Shown piece after piece: positions 1 to 11,970 of a stretch of 64,000 nt of DNA. Position 1 is the stretch's first letter; each line of letters starts with the position of its first letter. Source of the DNA: Avibacterium paragallinarum (GTDB lineage: Bacteria; Pseudomonadota; Gammaproteobacteria; Enterobacterales; Pasteurellaceae). The DNA lies in the NCBI RefSeq assembly GCF_900450705.1, contig NZ_UGHK01000002.1:1492970-1556969 (forward strand), in the 5' to 3' direction. The notes beneath the pieces were generated by a model. The model had not been told where the DNA came from. It searched no databases and saw nothing but the letters and a program-made list of their open reading frames with translations. A program made the position numbers and the translations under genes.

Positions 1-985
1 TTTCTGAAAGGCTTGCCGACCAGCCCACAATGTAACGACAAGGGGCGTCCATAATCAGCGTGATTTCAGGGATAAAAGGGCGACCGTGATCAGGGTGAGC
101 TACTTTCATTTTCATACTGTGTCCATCACCCACCCACACATCATTCACCAACAATTTCGACCAATCCCGTTTCACATAAGTCTTCAACGCACGCAATTCA
201 GCACCTGTTTTACGCCCAATTTCCTTAATGTGGCGGGGCAGTTTGGCAAGCGCCCGTCTAACACGATCAAGGCTTGGCAACATTTCAAGCATTAATGGCT
301 GATCCGCAAAACGCTCTCGCCAATGTTGAGCAAAATAGCCATAGGCTTCTGCCACATTAATGCCGTTGGTTTGGCGATATTCCGCTAAAAAATCAGGCAA
401 CCAGCTAATTTCTTCCGCTTTTTTAGCTACCCGTTGCATCGGTGCAAGGGCTTTTAAACGCTCTTCTGGGGTGGTCGCTTTTTCATAATCCAACACCCAT
501 TGATTTAAGGTGCGTTCACCAATCACACGGCTTTCACCTTTTTTGTTATTCGCCTTAGCCACTAATTGCATTAATTCAGGTGATAACAAATGTTGTTTAG
601 CCTGTTGGCAAAAAAACTTCACTGCTTTATAACGGGGTTGCACTTCTTCCAACTTCAGCACATACGCCACCAACGCCATTCTTGCTTCCGCCGCTTGGCG
701 TTGTTTTTCGGTCAGCTCAGTTAGCACAACCGATCGCATTACAGGTAATTTTTTTGGCTTAGCTACCACCACCGATGTGGCAAATTTATCCCTGATTGCG
801 TCCTGTACATCCTGTGGCAAAGAAGAAAGGGCATATTCCAGACCACCGCCACGACCAACACGTTTACGAGACTGCCAGTTTTCACGTTTGGCTTTATCTA
901 TGACTGCTTTTTTGGTCGTTGGTAAGACTGATAGACGTAAACATATCAACTCTTGTGCAGAGTAATATGGCTTTAGTTCACACAT
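1..985 (-). CDS. Mu-like phage transposase A subunit, 5' part
   Basis: Open reading frame with ATG at 985 that runs off the left edge of the window, about 328 codons visible. The N-terminus (MCELKPYYSAQELICLRL, then a basic stretch) looks like the Mu-type DNA-binding domain that recognises phage ends. Near the visible end the stretch VNDVWVGDGHSMKMKV has the form of the first catalytic Asp region of the DDE integrase core. MuA catalyses strand transfer in replicative transposition. The gene starts 8 bp after the stop of the gp16-like gene, so the two form one leftward operon. The remaining catalytic residues lie outside the window, so it cannot be judged whether the gene is intact. Confidence 0.85.
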   Translation of the reverse strand, partial: MCELKPYYSAQELICLRLSVLPTTKKAVIDKAKRENWQSRKRVGRGGGLEYALSSLPQDVQDAIRDKFATSVVVAKPKKLPVMRSVVLTELTEKQRQAAEARMALVAYVLKLEEVQPRYKAVKFFCQQAKQHLLSPELMQLVAKANNKKGESRVIGERTLNQWVLDYEKATTPEERLKALAPMQRVAKKAEEISWLPDFLAEYRQTNGINVAEAYGYFAQHWRERFADQPLMLEMLPSLDRVRRALAKLPRHIKEIGRKTGAELRALKTYVKRDWSKLLVNDVWVGDGHSMKMKVAHPDHGRPFIPEITLIMDAPCRYIVGWSASLSE

Positions 986-993
986 ATGAGCCT

Positions 994-1182
994 CTAACTT
1001 TCTAACGCGATATTGAGCTTAATCGCAATTTCTCGCTCTCTTCCATAAAGACATTTTGATTTTCCTGTCAATACTCGGCTAATTTCATTAGCGCTATAAC
1101 CATTTCTTCGCCCCCATTCTGATTGAGTTACATTCATTTCCCTGAACCAGTTCTTAGCTTCATCTCTTGTTCTTTTTCTCAT
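994..1182 (-). CDS. Small phage DNA-binding protein, BcepMu gp16-like
   Basis: 62 residues. The start at 1182 is chosen because GAGGAG lies just upstream; a longer reading to 1308 has a hydrophobic, AT-rich N-terminus without a ribosome site. The motif EWGRRNGYSANEISRVLTGK resembles the helix-turn-helix of the BcepMu gp16 family found beside Mu-like transposase genes. Its position between a divergent repressor and the transposase is that of Ner-like early regulators in Mu-like phages. Role as an early regulator is inferred from position and fold. Confidence 0.7.
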   Translation of the reverse strand: MRKRTRDEAKNWFREMNVTQSEWGRRNGYSANEISRVLTGKSKCLYGREREIAIKLNIALES

Positions 1183-1317
1183 ACAAACTCCTCTATGGAC
1201 TAAAAATACATTTTGAACTAAAATAAGAACAATACGAATTAATATGAAATCATAAAGCTCATTATTGTTTACTGAGTTCATATTAAATGTGATTTTTATG
1301 AATTTCAAGAGGTTTTT

Positions 1318-1845
1318 ATGAAAAATTTCACAGATATCGCCAATCGATTAAAAACTGAACTATCGCTAACGATGGATAAAGAAGTAGCTGAACTTTTAAA
1401 GATGTCAAAAAGTGCTTTTGCTGAAAGAAAACGTCGAGGTGTATTTCCTGAAAATGCTTTAAGATTATTAGAACTTGAACGCCCAGATTTAAAAGTGGAT
1501 ATTAACTATATACTATCTGGGGTGAGAGAAACGAATAACGCCAATAACGAAGAGCTTGTGAATGCTATTAAAGATAAAGCAACTGAAATAGATATGGATG
1601 ATTACTCTAAAACAATTTCGCCTTCACTAATCACGCCTTCTGATGCAATAAATCCAGTTTTATTGAATATGGATGAGATAAAGTTATTGGCAAATTTTAG
1701 AAGAAGCGATACCCAAGGTAGGCAATTAATCTCTGAAACAGCTAAAATGTGCTGCAAGCATTCTATCGCTAATATGCGTTTAGCTGAATACACAGAAAAA
1801 GAGTTATTAGACTACACAAAAAGAAATCCTGAGAAAAACACATAA
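1318..1845 (+). CDS. Mu-like prophage CI-type repressor
   Basis: 175 residues, divergent from the gp16-like/transposase operon with about 135 bp of shared control region. Residues 1-68 (MKNFTDIANRLKTELSLT, KMSKSAFAERKRRGVFPE) look like the phage CI repressor N-terminal helix-turn-helix domain. The C-terminus (LLANFRRSDTQGRQLISETA) is typical of short phage regulators and there is no S24 peptidase domain in this frame. It probably keeps the early operon silent. A fragment of a peptidase-type repressor lies downstream at 1975-2100. Confidence 0.7.
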   Translation: MKNFTDIANRLKTELSLTMDKEVAELLKMSKSAFAERKRRGVFPENALRLLELERPDLKVDINYILSGVRETNNANNEELVNAIKDKATEIDMDDYSKTISPSLITPSDAINPVLLNMDEIKLLANFRRSDTQGRQLISETAKMCCKHSIANMRLAEYTEKELLDYTKRNPEKNT

Positions 1846-1910
1846 AGTTTACAACATATTGATTATATTATCATTTATGTATTCTGTTTACTTTATAAGA
1901 AATTGGCACT

Positions 1911-1943
1911 AACTACACAGTTAAATAAATTTACTGTGTAGTT
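1911..1943. repeat. 11-bp perfect inverted repeat after the repressor gene
   Basis: AACTACACAGT (1911-1921) and ACTGTGTAGTT (1933-1943) can form a perfect 11-bp stem with an 11-nt AT loop. No T-run follows on either strand, so it is not a clear intrinsic terminator; it may be an operator or lie near the prophage end. Confidence 0.5.
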
Positions 1944-1974
1944 CTCACAGATGATAAAGTGAGAAAAAACATAG

Positions 1975-2100
1975 CTAACCTATGATGGAGTAGAGCTAAT
2001 CAGCGATAACCCAACATACCGCCTATTAAAGCTGGAAGCAGAAGAAGCAAATAGCCTTATCGTTATTGGGCAAGTAGTGCGTGGCTATCGTGATTTTTAG
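1975..2100 (+). pseudogene. C-terminal remnant of an S24/LexA-type phage repressor
   Basis: Reading in one frame up to the TAG at 2098-2100, 41 codons follow an in-frame stop. The sequence contains YDGVELISDNPTY and ends VIGQVVRGYRDF, the typical end of S24-peptidase phage repressors (GVELISDNP followed by IIGRVV). No start codon or upstream domain is attached, so only the tail survives. It lies 3' of the short CI-type repressor and may come from an older repressor gene replaced by recombination or cut at the prophage border. Confidence 0.55.
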
Positions 2101-2163
2101 GCATAATCCTCACAAAAATAAGCCAGATTTCACCTAAACGCATCAAAGACCATAAATTTAACC

Positions 2164-2197
2164 AAAAAATAAAGGCGATTTCACCTGAAATCGCCTT
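2164..2197 (-). terminator. Intrinsic terminator reading leftward
   Basis: AAGGCGATTTC (2172-2182) and GAAATCGCCTT (2187-2197) form an 11-bp stem with a 4-nt loop. On the minus strand the stem is followed by a T-rich tract (TTTATTTTTT). It would stop leftward transcription that passes the groESL terminator before it enters the prophage. The stretch 2198-2468 shows no other feature. Confidence 0.6.
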
Positions 2198-2468
2198 GCC
2201 TAGTCTTTATTGTCATTTTTAGATTTTTTAAACTTGTTTTAAACATCTTTCAAAAGCTACCTAAAACCCGATCACTTTTATGCAAAAAATAATCCAATTT
2301 TTACCCATTTTCCACCATTTCTGCCCATTTTCTTATTTTGCATAAAACCAACGCCCCAACCGTAACAATCCCAATAACCACAAGCCCTCCCGCAATTTTT
2401 TACCCCAAATTTTTTTCCTTTACTTTATGCAAATATTGTTACTACCCCATAAATACATTAACAGCCAT

Positions 2469-2500
2469 AAAAAATCCCCACAATCAAGATTGTGGGGATT
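2469..2500 (-). terminator. Terminator of the groES-groEL operon
   Basis: A 13-bp perfect stem (AATCCCCACAATC with GATTGTGGGGATT) with a 2-nt centre, followed on the minus strand by TTTTTT. It lies about 60 bp downstream of the groEL stop. Confidence 0.85.
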
Positions 2501-2558
2501 ACGGTAAAAAAACATAAGGAATTTCCACCGCACTTTAAAAATGGAGGTTTGGAATGAA

Positions 2559-4205
<1,647 letters not shown>

Positions 4206-4233
4206 TTATTCCTTCTTAATAATTAATTTTGCT

Positions 4234-4263
4234 AAAAGTGCGGTGAAAAATAACCGCACTTTT
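4234..4263. terminator. USS-pair hairpin between groES and groEL
   Basis: AAAAGTGCGGT (4234-4244) and ACCGCACTTTT (4253-4263) are two uptake signal sequences in inverted orientation forming a perfect 11-bp stem with an 8-nt loop. Paired USS are known to serve as intrinsic terminators in Pasteurellaceae. Here the pair lies inside an operon, so it may act as an attenuator or mRNA-processing/stability element rather than a full stop. Confidence 0.6.
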
Positions 4264-4280
4264 TGATGATTGATTTGGGA

Positions 4281-4571
4281 TTATTCTACGATAGCTAAAA
4301 TATCGCTTTCAGAAATGATTAACACTTCTTCGCCATCAATTTTTTCTGCTTTCACGCCATAGCCATCATTGAAGATAATGGTGTCGCCCACTTTCACATC
4401 TAAAGGCAATACTGTGCCGTTTTCTAAAATGCGACCTTTGCCCACCGCAAGCACTTTAGCACGGGTTGATTTGGTTGCTGCTGAACCTGTTAAAACAATA
4501 CCACCAGCGGAAAGGGTTTCCACTTCTTCACGTTTGATGATCACACGATCGTGTAATGGACGAATATTCAT
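4281..4571 (-). CDS. groS: Co-chaperonin GroES (10 kDa subunit)
   Basis: 96 residues, usual family length. Begins [16 protein letters not shown] and contains the mobile-loop region [12 protein letters not shown] that docks on GroEL. It forms the heptameric lid of the GroEL cage. First gene of the operon; AAGGAA ribosome site just upstream of ATG at 4571 and a sigma-32 type promoter at 4619-4646. Confidence 0.98.
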   Translation of the reverse strand: MNIRPLHDRVIIKREEVETLSAGGIVLTGSAATKSTRAKVLAVGKGRILENGTVLPLDVKVGDTIIFNDGYGVKAEKIDGEEVLIISESDILAIVE

Positions 4572-4618
4572 TGTAATTTCCTTCTTAAGTTGAGGGGTTA
4601 AAACAAAAAGTATTCCTA

Positions 4619-4646
4619 ATATAGGGGAAGATTTTTTACTTTCAAG
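4619..4646 (-). promoter_or_regulatory. Sigma-32 (heat-shock) promoter of groES-groEL
   Basis: Minus strand reads CTTGAAA (4646-4640), 12 bases, then CCCCTATAT (4627-4619). This matches the RpoH consensus CTTGAAA / CCCCATnT with normal spacing and lies about 50 bp upstream of the groES ATG. Confidence 0.85.
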
Positions 4647-4659
4647 AGAGAAATAAAAA

Positions 4660-5024
4660 ATTTTTTATAAAAGCAAAATTGAATATTCTATGACTCAGCA
4701 AGTCTATATTCTGGACAAGATCTGGTATTTATTTTTCTAACGACTTATTTCTTTTTTCTTTGTAGATAAAAAATTTGTTATTTAGATTCTCCCTAAATGT
4801 TCGTTTAATTTTCGTGCAATTCTTTTAATCCTAATTTATCAAAGTTAATTTTAGTTTATTAATGAAAGTTTGGTTAATTTTAGTCATTTTGTTAGCTCTT
4901 GATTTAATTGAAAAATTTCAAGAAATGCCCCCTAAAATTTCAAAAAATCCGTTTTTGTAAGTAGAAACTAACAAAAACGAGCTCATTTCGCCAAGAACAA
5001 AAAGAAATGATAAAAACTAAGCTC
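4660..5024. other. AT-rich gap between groES and tRNA-Ser
   Basis: No gene recognised on either strand. The one structure seen is the inverted repeat CGTTTTTGT (4950-4958) / ACAAAAACG (4971-4979), followed on the minus strand by GGATTTTTT, which could terminate the tRNA-Ser transcript. Confidence 0.5.
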
Positions 5025-5114
5025 TGGCGGTGAGAGGGGGATTCGAACCCCCGATGCACTTTCGCACATACACGCTTTCCAGGCGTGCTCCTTCAACCAC
5101 TCGGACATCTCACC
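5025..5114 (-). tRNA. tRNA-Ser (anticodon GGA)
   Basis: 90-nt type-II tRNA with a long variable arm. Acceptor stem GGTGAGA/TCTCACC, anticodon loop CTGGAAA giving GGA, T arm GGGGGTTCGAATCCCCC, and encoded CCA at the 3' end (5025-5027). Confidence 0.95.
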
Positions 5115-5461
5115 ATTTAAGAATCAGGGCGTGAATATAAAGATTTATGGAAAGTTCGTCAAGTATTTTTTCTATTTATCCCCTAAAAGCTGCATAGAGA
5201 AGCTATAGTAAACCTACGGCAGATCATTAGAATATCGCCAAATGGTATTCAATCCCTCAAATCCTTTCTTTCAAAAATTCTCCAAAATGAAGTACTAAAC
5301 TCCATACGGCAGCAAAACTAGTAACATAGCCAAATAATTCACTTCCCAAACCTACTTATAAGTAGGCATAAATGAAATGGAACCATTTCACCAGAACAGC
5401 AAAGGTTTATCACTTTATAAAAACATTATGCTCTAAAATATAGGAGATTTTTAACGGGCAT
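5115..5461. other. Gap without a recognised gene
   Basis: About 350 bp of AT-rich sequence between tRNA-Ser and a small basic open frame. No convincing coding frame, RNA or repeat seen. Confidence 0.4.
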
Positions 5462-5620
5462 CTAACAACAAATATCCTGCACAACAAACTGTAAAGAATG
5501 ACGCTCTGCAAGGCGAAATTTACGTTGCTTTAACCGCTTTAATCTTAAAGCTCGAACTTGTGATAATCGAAATAATTTATTGTTTTTCTTCTTCAAAAAA
5601 GTCTTTCTTTTTACTGCCAT
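5462..5620 (-). CDS. Small very basic protein, unknown
   Basis: 52 codons (MAVKRKTFLKKKNNKLFRL...), with GAGGATACT directly before the ATG as a fair ribosome site. Over one third of the residues are Lys or Arg, and it ends in a Cys-Cys dipeptide. It lies 61 bp downstream of mltF on the same strand. Such a composition suits a nucleic-acid or ribosome-binding peptide, but no family is recognised and it could be a chance frame. Confidence 0.4.
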   Translation of the reverse strand: MAVKRKTFLKKKNNKLFRLSQVRALRLKRLKQRKFRLAERHSLQFVVQDICC

Positions 5621-5681
5621 AGTATCCTCTACCTTTATTTAAACTTATTAAATAAGAGAAAATCTTTCTGTAAATTATTCA

Positions 5682-7088
5682 CTATTCTGCTGGAGAAGTT
5701 GGACCTTTCTCTTCCTTATTTTGCTGGATACGATGATAATTCACAATGCTATTCATATAGCGACGAATATTCTCCACATATTGCAATGCTTCATAACCCC
5801 GCGCATAGCCATATTTAAGATGAGTGTAATAACGTTTTTCCGCTAATAACGGTAAATTTTTCTTCACATCAAGCCAATTATCGGGATCGCCGCCCAATTC
5901 TTTAGTTAAACGACGAACATCAATTAAATGACCTAACCCCATATTATATGCAGCCAACGCAAACCAAATACGGTCTTCTTGATGAACCGTTTCGGGTATT
6001 TGAGCGAGTAGCAAATGTAAATATTCTGAACCCGCTTTGATACTTTGTTCTACATCTACACGGTTCGTTATTTTCATTCTATCTGCTGTCGCTTTAGTTA
6101 GCATCATCATCCCTCTAACGCCTGTTGGCGATGTTGCCTCTGGATTCCAATGGGATTCTTGGTAAGCGACCGCTGCAAGCAAACGCCAATCAAGTTCGCC
6201 TTTATATTTTTCAAAAAGCTTTTCATACTTCGGTAAGGTAGTTTCAATCGCGTTTAAATAAGATCGGGTATCCACATAATCAAACTGTGCCAGATGATTA
6301 AAATATTTTTCTTCAATGCGTGCCATTATCCCCGTTTCAATGGCATTGTTCATAAACTCAAGCAAAGCAGCTTGCAACTCGCTATAACTACTTTCCGCCA
6401 AATACCAATGGATCGTGGCTTCATCGGTAACATCAAAAGCCACACTGATCTGGGGCTTAATCTGCTGTAACATTGCAATGTCCACCGAATTGGCAATGGT
6501 GTAATCAATTTTCCCCTCTGCGACTTGTAATAACAGCTCTTCGGGGCTTTGCTCCGCAACTTGCCAAGCCAATTCAGGCACATCAACTTTAAATTGAGAG
6601 AGTAAATGATTCAGTGCTTCCCCTTTGCTAATCACCAACTTTCCCGTTAAGTTCGCTAACGTTGCAGGGCGGGGGTTGCCTTTACGATAGACCAGTTGCC
6701 AAGAAGCGGAATAATAGGCGGGACCTATTTGAAAATGCGTTAAGCGGTCGGGGGGATACAACAAATTCGCCGCCGCAACATCAATTTTCCCCGCCGACAA
6801 AGCGGTAAAAAGCTGTTCGGCGTTCTCCATTGCTTGGATTTCTAACTCTGCCCCAAGATAATCGGCGAAAGCCTTTGCCAGCTCATAATCAAAGCCTGAA
6901 GCCCCGTCATTCCCTATAAAATAGGAAATGGGATTATTCAGCGTTCCAACCACCAGCTTGCCCCTTGATTGAATTACCGCATAGGGATTTTCCTCCGACT
7001 GCATTATCCGCTGCCAAGGGAAAACCATATCAATCGCCCAAAGCAACAAGGCAATCGCGGTAACAATATGCAAAAATAAGCCTTTCAA
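5682..7088 (-). CDS. mltF: Membrane-bound lytic murein transglycosylase F
   Basis: 468 residues. An N-terminal hydrophobic segment ([11 protein letters not shown]) anchors or exports the protein. Residues about 40-265 look like a solute-binding (SBP_bac_3) domain ([30 protein letters not shown]). Residues about 290-440 form the SLT transglycosylase domain with catalytic Glu311 in AYQESHWNP, followed by GVRGMMMLT and AAYNMGLGH. It cleaves peptidoglycan glycan strands at the outer membrane during wall turnover. Confidence 0.95.
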   Translation of the reverse strand: MKGLFLHIVTAIALLLWAIDMVFPWQRIMQSEENPYAVIQSRGKLVVGTLNNPISYFIGNDGASGFDYELAKAFADYLGAELEIQAMENAEQLFTALSAGKIDVAAANLLYPPDRLTHFQIGPAYYSASWQLVYRKGNPRPATLANLTGKLVISKGEALNHLLSQFKVDVPELAWQVAEQSPEELLLQVAEGKIDYTIANSVDIAMLQQIKPQISVAFDVTDEATIHWYLAESSYSELQAALLEFMNNAIETGIMARIEEKYFNHLAQFDYVDTRSYLNAIETTLPKYEKLFEKYKGELDWRLLAAVAYQESHWNPEATSPTGVRGMMMLTKATADRMKITNRVDVEQSIKAGSEYLHLLLAQIPETVHQEDRIWFALAAYNMGLGHLIDVRRLTKELGGDPDNWLDVKKNLPLLAEKRYYTHLKYGYARGYEALQYVENIRRYMNSIVNYHRIQQNKEEKGPTSPAE

Positions 7089-7177
7089 TTTACCTCTTTA
7101 TCTTTAAGAAACAATGGTTTAATGTGCATTATCGTCCTTTGTAAAATCATAAAACACTTAAAAATCCGACCGCACTT

Positions 7178-7789
<612 letters not shown>

Positions 7790-8016
7790 TTAAGCGTAGT
7801 GCATTATTTCACGCATCGAAACCCGTCTAAATGGTGGCGTTAATCTACCACGATTTAGGCATTAATTCATTAGGTCGTTGTCAGATTTCCAGCGAAGCCC
7901 GCGTTGCCTCCCTGCGATACCGATTGCAAGGCTTGGTGTCACTGCCAGTACAAGGCATACCGCGAGGCAACATCACAACCAATTATTCGCCATAACGCCT
8001 TATTTTACTTGAGTTT

Positions 8017-11000
8017 TTATTCAGCCCGCAAAGTACGGAGCAATTCTGCCACAAAATCTAACCGCACTTTGCTTTCAGTTAAATCCCGATGAAACCTAAA
8101 TTTCGTTGGTCCGTCAAAGCGATACACTGCTGGCGATTGCTGAATAAGTTGCAAGAATTTTGTTGGATCAAGACTTGCTTTGGGTGAAAACTGGATAAAT
8201 CCTCCCTGTGCGGTGGCTTCAATACGAATGATTTGTAATGGCTTGGCTTGTAAGCGGAGCTGTGCAATGCGTAATAAGTTTTTGGCTGGCGTTGGCAACA
8301 AACCAAAACGATCAATGAGTTCCACTTTTAATTCTTCAAGCTCTTGCTCACTTTCTGCCCCCGCAATGCGTTTATAAAAGCCAAGACGCATATTCACATC
8401 GCCTAAATAATCCTCTGGTAATAAGGCGGGAATGCGTAAATCAATCTCTACTTGGCGTTGCGTGAGTTCATCAAGGGATGGCTCACGCCCTTCCCGCAAG
8501 GCACGCACTGCACTTTCTAACAGCTCCATATATAGCGAGAAACCAATGCTTTCAATTTGTCCGCTTTGTTCATCACCCAATAATTCGCCCGCTCCGCGAA
8601 TTTCTAAATCTTGCGTTGCCAACATAAAGCCTGCCCCGAGATTATCCAAACTTTCCAACGCCTCAAGGCGTTTTAACGCATCTTTGCTCATCGCTTTCGG
8701 TGGCGGGGTGAGCAAATAGGCATAGGCTTGATGATGCGAACGCCCCACTCGCCCACGCAATTGGTGTAGCTGTGCTAAGCCAAAGCGATCCGCCCGTTCA
8801 ATAATAATGGTATTCGCAGTTGGCACGTCAATCCCCGTTTCAATAATAGTCGTGCAAACCAGCACATTGTAGCGTTGATGATAAAAATCCGACATCACCC
8901 GCTCCAATTCCCGCTCTCGCATTTGCCCGTGTCCGATAATGATGCGGGCTTCAGGCACAAGTGCGGCCAGTTTTTCGGTACAATTTTCGATACTCGCCAC
9001 ATCATTATGTAAATAATACACCTGCCCGCCACGCAAAATTTCACGCAAAATGGCTTCACGAATGATTAAGTCGTCTGCTTGTCGCACGAAGGTTTTAATC
9101 GTCAAACGGCGAGCGGGTGGCGTAGAAATAATCGACAGATCCCGAATGCCATTCATCGCCATATTGAGCGTTCGCGGGATTGGCGTTGCGGTGAGGGTTA
9201 AAATGTCCACATTGGCACGCAACTGCTTGATTTTTTCTTTCTGACGCACGCCGAAACGGTGTTCTTCATCAATAATCAGCAAGCCCAAATCCTTAAATTT
9301 CACCTCAGGCTGAATGAGTTTATGCGTGCCAATCAAAATATCAATTTTGCCGTCCGCTAAATCCGCTAGCACTGCTTTCTGCTCCTTCGCCGTTTTGAAA
9401 CGCGACAACACTTCCACATTCACGGGCAAGTTGGCAAAGCGATCTTTAAAGTTTTCATAATGTTGCTGGGCAAGAAGCGTGGTCGGCACAAGCACCGCCA
9501 CTTGTTTATGGTTCATCACCGCCAAAAATGCGGCACGCATTGCCACTTCTGTTTTACCAAATCCCACATCACCGCAAACTAGACGATCCATCGCTTTGGG
9601 CTGACACATATCGGAAATCACAGCGTTAATCGCGGTCATTTGATCCAGGGTTTCCTCAAAAGGGAAAGTGGCAGAAAACTGCATAAATTCATCGCGATCA
9701 TAATGAAAAGCAAAACCTTTTTGCGACTCTCGCAAGGCATACACATCAAGCAATTCCGCTGCCACATCGCGAATTTTTTCCGCCGCTTTTTGCCGACTTT
9801 TCGCCCACGCATCGCTACCCAGTTTATGCAAGGGGGCAGTTTCTTCCGAGCCACCTACATAGCGACTGATCAAATGCAATGAGCTAACTGGCACATACAA
9901 CTTGGCATCGTTGGCATAGTCGAGTAACAAAAATTCGGAAGTGATGCCTGCATTTTCTAAGGTAACCAGTCCCGCATAACGCCCTACGCCGTGATCTAAA
10001 TGCACCACTGGCTGACCAATTTTCAGCTCTGCTAAATGTCGGATTAAAGTATCAGGATTGACGGATTTTTGTCGATCGCGACTACGTTGCTGTACACGTT
10101 CGCCGAGCAATTCTGTTTCCGTAATCAACGCAAGGGAATCCGCCCCTTTCTCCACAATAAAACCGCGATCTTGGCTACAAATGAGTAAATTTTGCTTTTC
10201 TTGCAGATCTGAAAGATGTGCGATTTGTTTTGGTCTTAATTTCAACGGACTGAGCAAATCCAGCAAAGTTTCTCGCCGCCCTTCTGTTTCCACGCAAAAG
10301 ACAATATCGCCATTAAACTGCGCCATAAATTGTTGCAAAGGTAAGAGCGGTTCTTTTTGTTGCAATTTTAGGCTTAAATCTGGCAATGGCTGAACGGGCA
10401 AATTTTGCTGACGCACAGAAGCACGCGCCACTCTCTCCGCTTTCAAGGTGATTTTAGGAAAATGTTTGAGCTGATGATTTATTTGGTCAATGGGCAACCA
10501 AAGCTGATCTGGCGGTAATAAAGGACGCATAGGATCAACACGGCGGCTTTCATAACGCTGTTCACAATCTTGATAAAAACGCTCACCTTGTTGCTGGTTA
10601 CTCTCAAAATCCACAAATAGCGTTTGTTCAGGCAAATAATCAAATAAGGTGGCCATTTGTTCAAAAAACAGCGGTTGCCAATACTCAATCCCAGCCACGA
10701 GCGTGCCTTTGCTCACTTGTTGATAAATATGCTCAGGATCACGGCGAATTTCGCCAAAGGTTTCACGGAATTTGGTGCGGAAAAATTCAATACCTTTGTG
10801 ATCAGTGGGGAACTCTTGGGCGGGCAACAACCGAATTGAGGGAATTTCCTCCAGCGTGCGTTGCGTATCCACATCAAAAGTGCGAATGCTATCAATTTCA
10901 TCATCAAAAAAATCTAAGCGAAAAGGCACCGCACTTCCCATTGGGAACAAATCTAGCAACGCACCACGCACCGCATATTCACCGTGTTCCAACACCTGTT

Positions 11001-11457
11001 CCACCGCACGATAACCTGCATTTTCTAGCTTTAAGCGGAAATCATTAATCACAATGCGATCGCCTTTTTTAATCAGCAAAACGTTGTGTTGCAAATACTC
11101 AGGCGGGCAAACTTTTTGCATTAACGTGCTGATCGGTAAAATAAAAATGCCGTTTTTTGCATTTTGCAAATGGAATAACGCACTGAGCCGTGAAGAAATA
11201 ATATCTTGATGTGGCGAAAAACTGTCATAAGGCAAGGTTTCCCAATCGGGGAAAAAGGTAACAGGCTGTGCAACGAATTCTGCCAAAACCTTAGATAAAC
11301 GCACCGCACTTCGCGTGTCTGGCGTTACAACTACGGTAAGTCCTTGATGGCTCTGTGCAATTTCTGCAAGGGCTAAGGTATCGCTACCTGCAATCACATT
11401 GGCTAAAATTTTGTGATCATTGGATTGGGTTGGGAGATTGATATCGAAGTACATCAT
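8017..11457 (-). CDS. mfd: Transcription-repair coupling factor Mfd
   Basis: 1146 residues, normal length. Order: UvrB-like N-terminal module that recruits UvrA (TPDTRSAVRLSKVLAEF, FFPDWETLPYD), RNA polymerase interaction domain (KIGQPVVHLDHGVGRYAG), then a RecG-like translocase with Walker A GDVGFGKTEVA, DEEH box and the motif VI region RGRVGRSHHQAYAY, and a C-terminal TRCF domain. It removes RNA polymerase stalled at DNA lesions and recruits nucleotide excision repair. The 257 bp between mfd and gmhA hold no recognised gene. Confidence 0.97.
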   Translation of the reverse strand: MMYFDINLPTQSNDHKILANVIAGSDTLALAEIAQSHQGLTVVVTPDTRSAVRLSKVLAEFVAQPVTFFPDWETLPYDSFSPHQDIISSRLSALFHLQNAKNGIFILPISTLMQKVCPPEYLQHNVLLIKKGDRIVINDFRLKLENAGYRAVEQVLEHGEYAVRGALLDLFPMGSAVPFRLDFFDDEIDSIRTFDVDTQRTLEEIPSIRLLPAQEFPTDHKGIEFFRTKFRETFGEIRRDPEHIYQQVSKGTLVAGIEYWQPLFFEQMATLFDYLPEQTLFVDFESNQQQGERFYQDCEQRYESRRVDPMRPLLPPDQLWLPIDQINHQLKHFPKITLKAERVARASVRQQNLPVQPLPDLSLKLQQKEPLLPLQQFMAQFNGDIVFCVETEGRRETLLDLLSPLKLRPKQIAHLSDLQEKQNLLICSQDRGFIVEKGADSLALITETELLGERVQQRSRDRQKSVNPDTLIRHLAELKIGQPVVHLDHGVGRYAGLVTLENAGITSEFLLLDYANDAKLYVPVSSLHLISRYVGGSEETAPLHKLGSDAWAKSRQKAAEKIRDVAAELLDVYALRESQKGFAFHYDRDEFMQFSATFPFEETLDQMTAINAVISDMCQPKAMDRLVCGDVGFGKTEVAMRAAFLAVMNHKQVAVLVPTTLLAQQHYENFKDRFANLPVNVEVLSRFKTAKEQKAVLADLADGKIDILIGTHKLIQPEVKFKDLGLLIIDEEHRFGVRQKEKIKQLRANVDILTLTATPIPRTLNMAMNGIRDLSIISTPPARRLTIKTFVRQADDLIIREAILREILRGGQVYYLHNDVASIENCTEKLAALVPEARIIIGHGQMRERELERVMSDFYHQRYNVLVCTTIIETGIDVPTANTIIIERADRFGLAQLHQLRGRVGRSHHQAYAYLLTPPPKAMSKDALKRLEALESLDNLGAGFMLATQDLEIRGAGELLGDEQSGQIESIGFSLYMELLESAVRALREGREPSLDELTQRQVEIDLRIPALLPEDYLGDVNMRLGFYKRIAGAESEQELEELKVELIDRFGLLPTPAKNLLRIAQLRLQAKPLQIIRIEATAQGGFIQFSPKASLDPTKFLQLIQQSPAVYRFDGPTKFRFHRDLTESKVRLDFVAELLRTLRAE

Positions 11458-11500
11458 AAAGTGCGGTGTTTTGCTATATATTCTTACATAAATAATTATC

Positions 11501-11896
11501 TCATTCCGCTAATAAACGCTGAATAAGTTTCGCATTTGCTGGAGGGAATTGGCTAGCATCAAGTTCAGACTGAGCGATCCACATTCCTTCTTGCCCCTCG
11601 CGACCAAAAGGTTCTCCAACCCATTGTTCTACAAGATAAAAATGGAATTGAATAATTTTGGTTGGGTATTCAAAGACAAAACGCTCAAACAATGTTGCAT
11701 TGAGCAGATGAATGCCGATTTCCTCTTCCAACTCTCGTGCCAACGCTTGTTCTGGCGTTTCCCCTTTATCCACTTTGCCTCCAGGAAATTCTAACGATTG
11801 GGCAAAATCCTGCCCCTCAAGGCGTTGAGTGAGATAAATTTGCCCAAATTCGTTACGAATAATACCCGCCGCAACTTGTATGATGGGTTTGCTCAT
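11501..11896 (-). CDS. mutT: 8-oxo-dGTP diphosphatase MutT
   Basis: 131 residues with a complete Nudix box at residues 40-62 (GKVDKGETPEQALARELEEE then IGI), fitting GX5EX7REUXEEXGU. Sanitises the nucleotide pool by hydrolysing 8-oxo-dGTP, preventing A:T to C:G changes. Placed downstream of secA in the same direction, as in many gamma-proteobacteria, with a 74-bp gap holding GAGCGGT-type USS relatives in inverted orientation. Confidence 0.95.
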   Translation of the reverse strand: MSKPIIQVAAGIIRNEFGQIYLTQRLEGQDFAQSLEFPGGKVDKGETPEQALARELEEEIGIHLLNATLFERFVFEYPTKIIQFHFYLVEQWVGEPFGREGQEGMWIAQSELDASQFPPANAKLIQRLLAE

Positions 11897-11970
11897 TTTG
11901 TTTCCCCTATGACGAAAAGAGCGGTGAAAAATAGGGTCAAATTTCGACCGCTCTTTATCGATTGCGTGAA

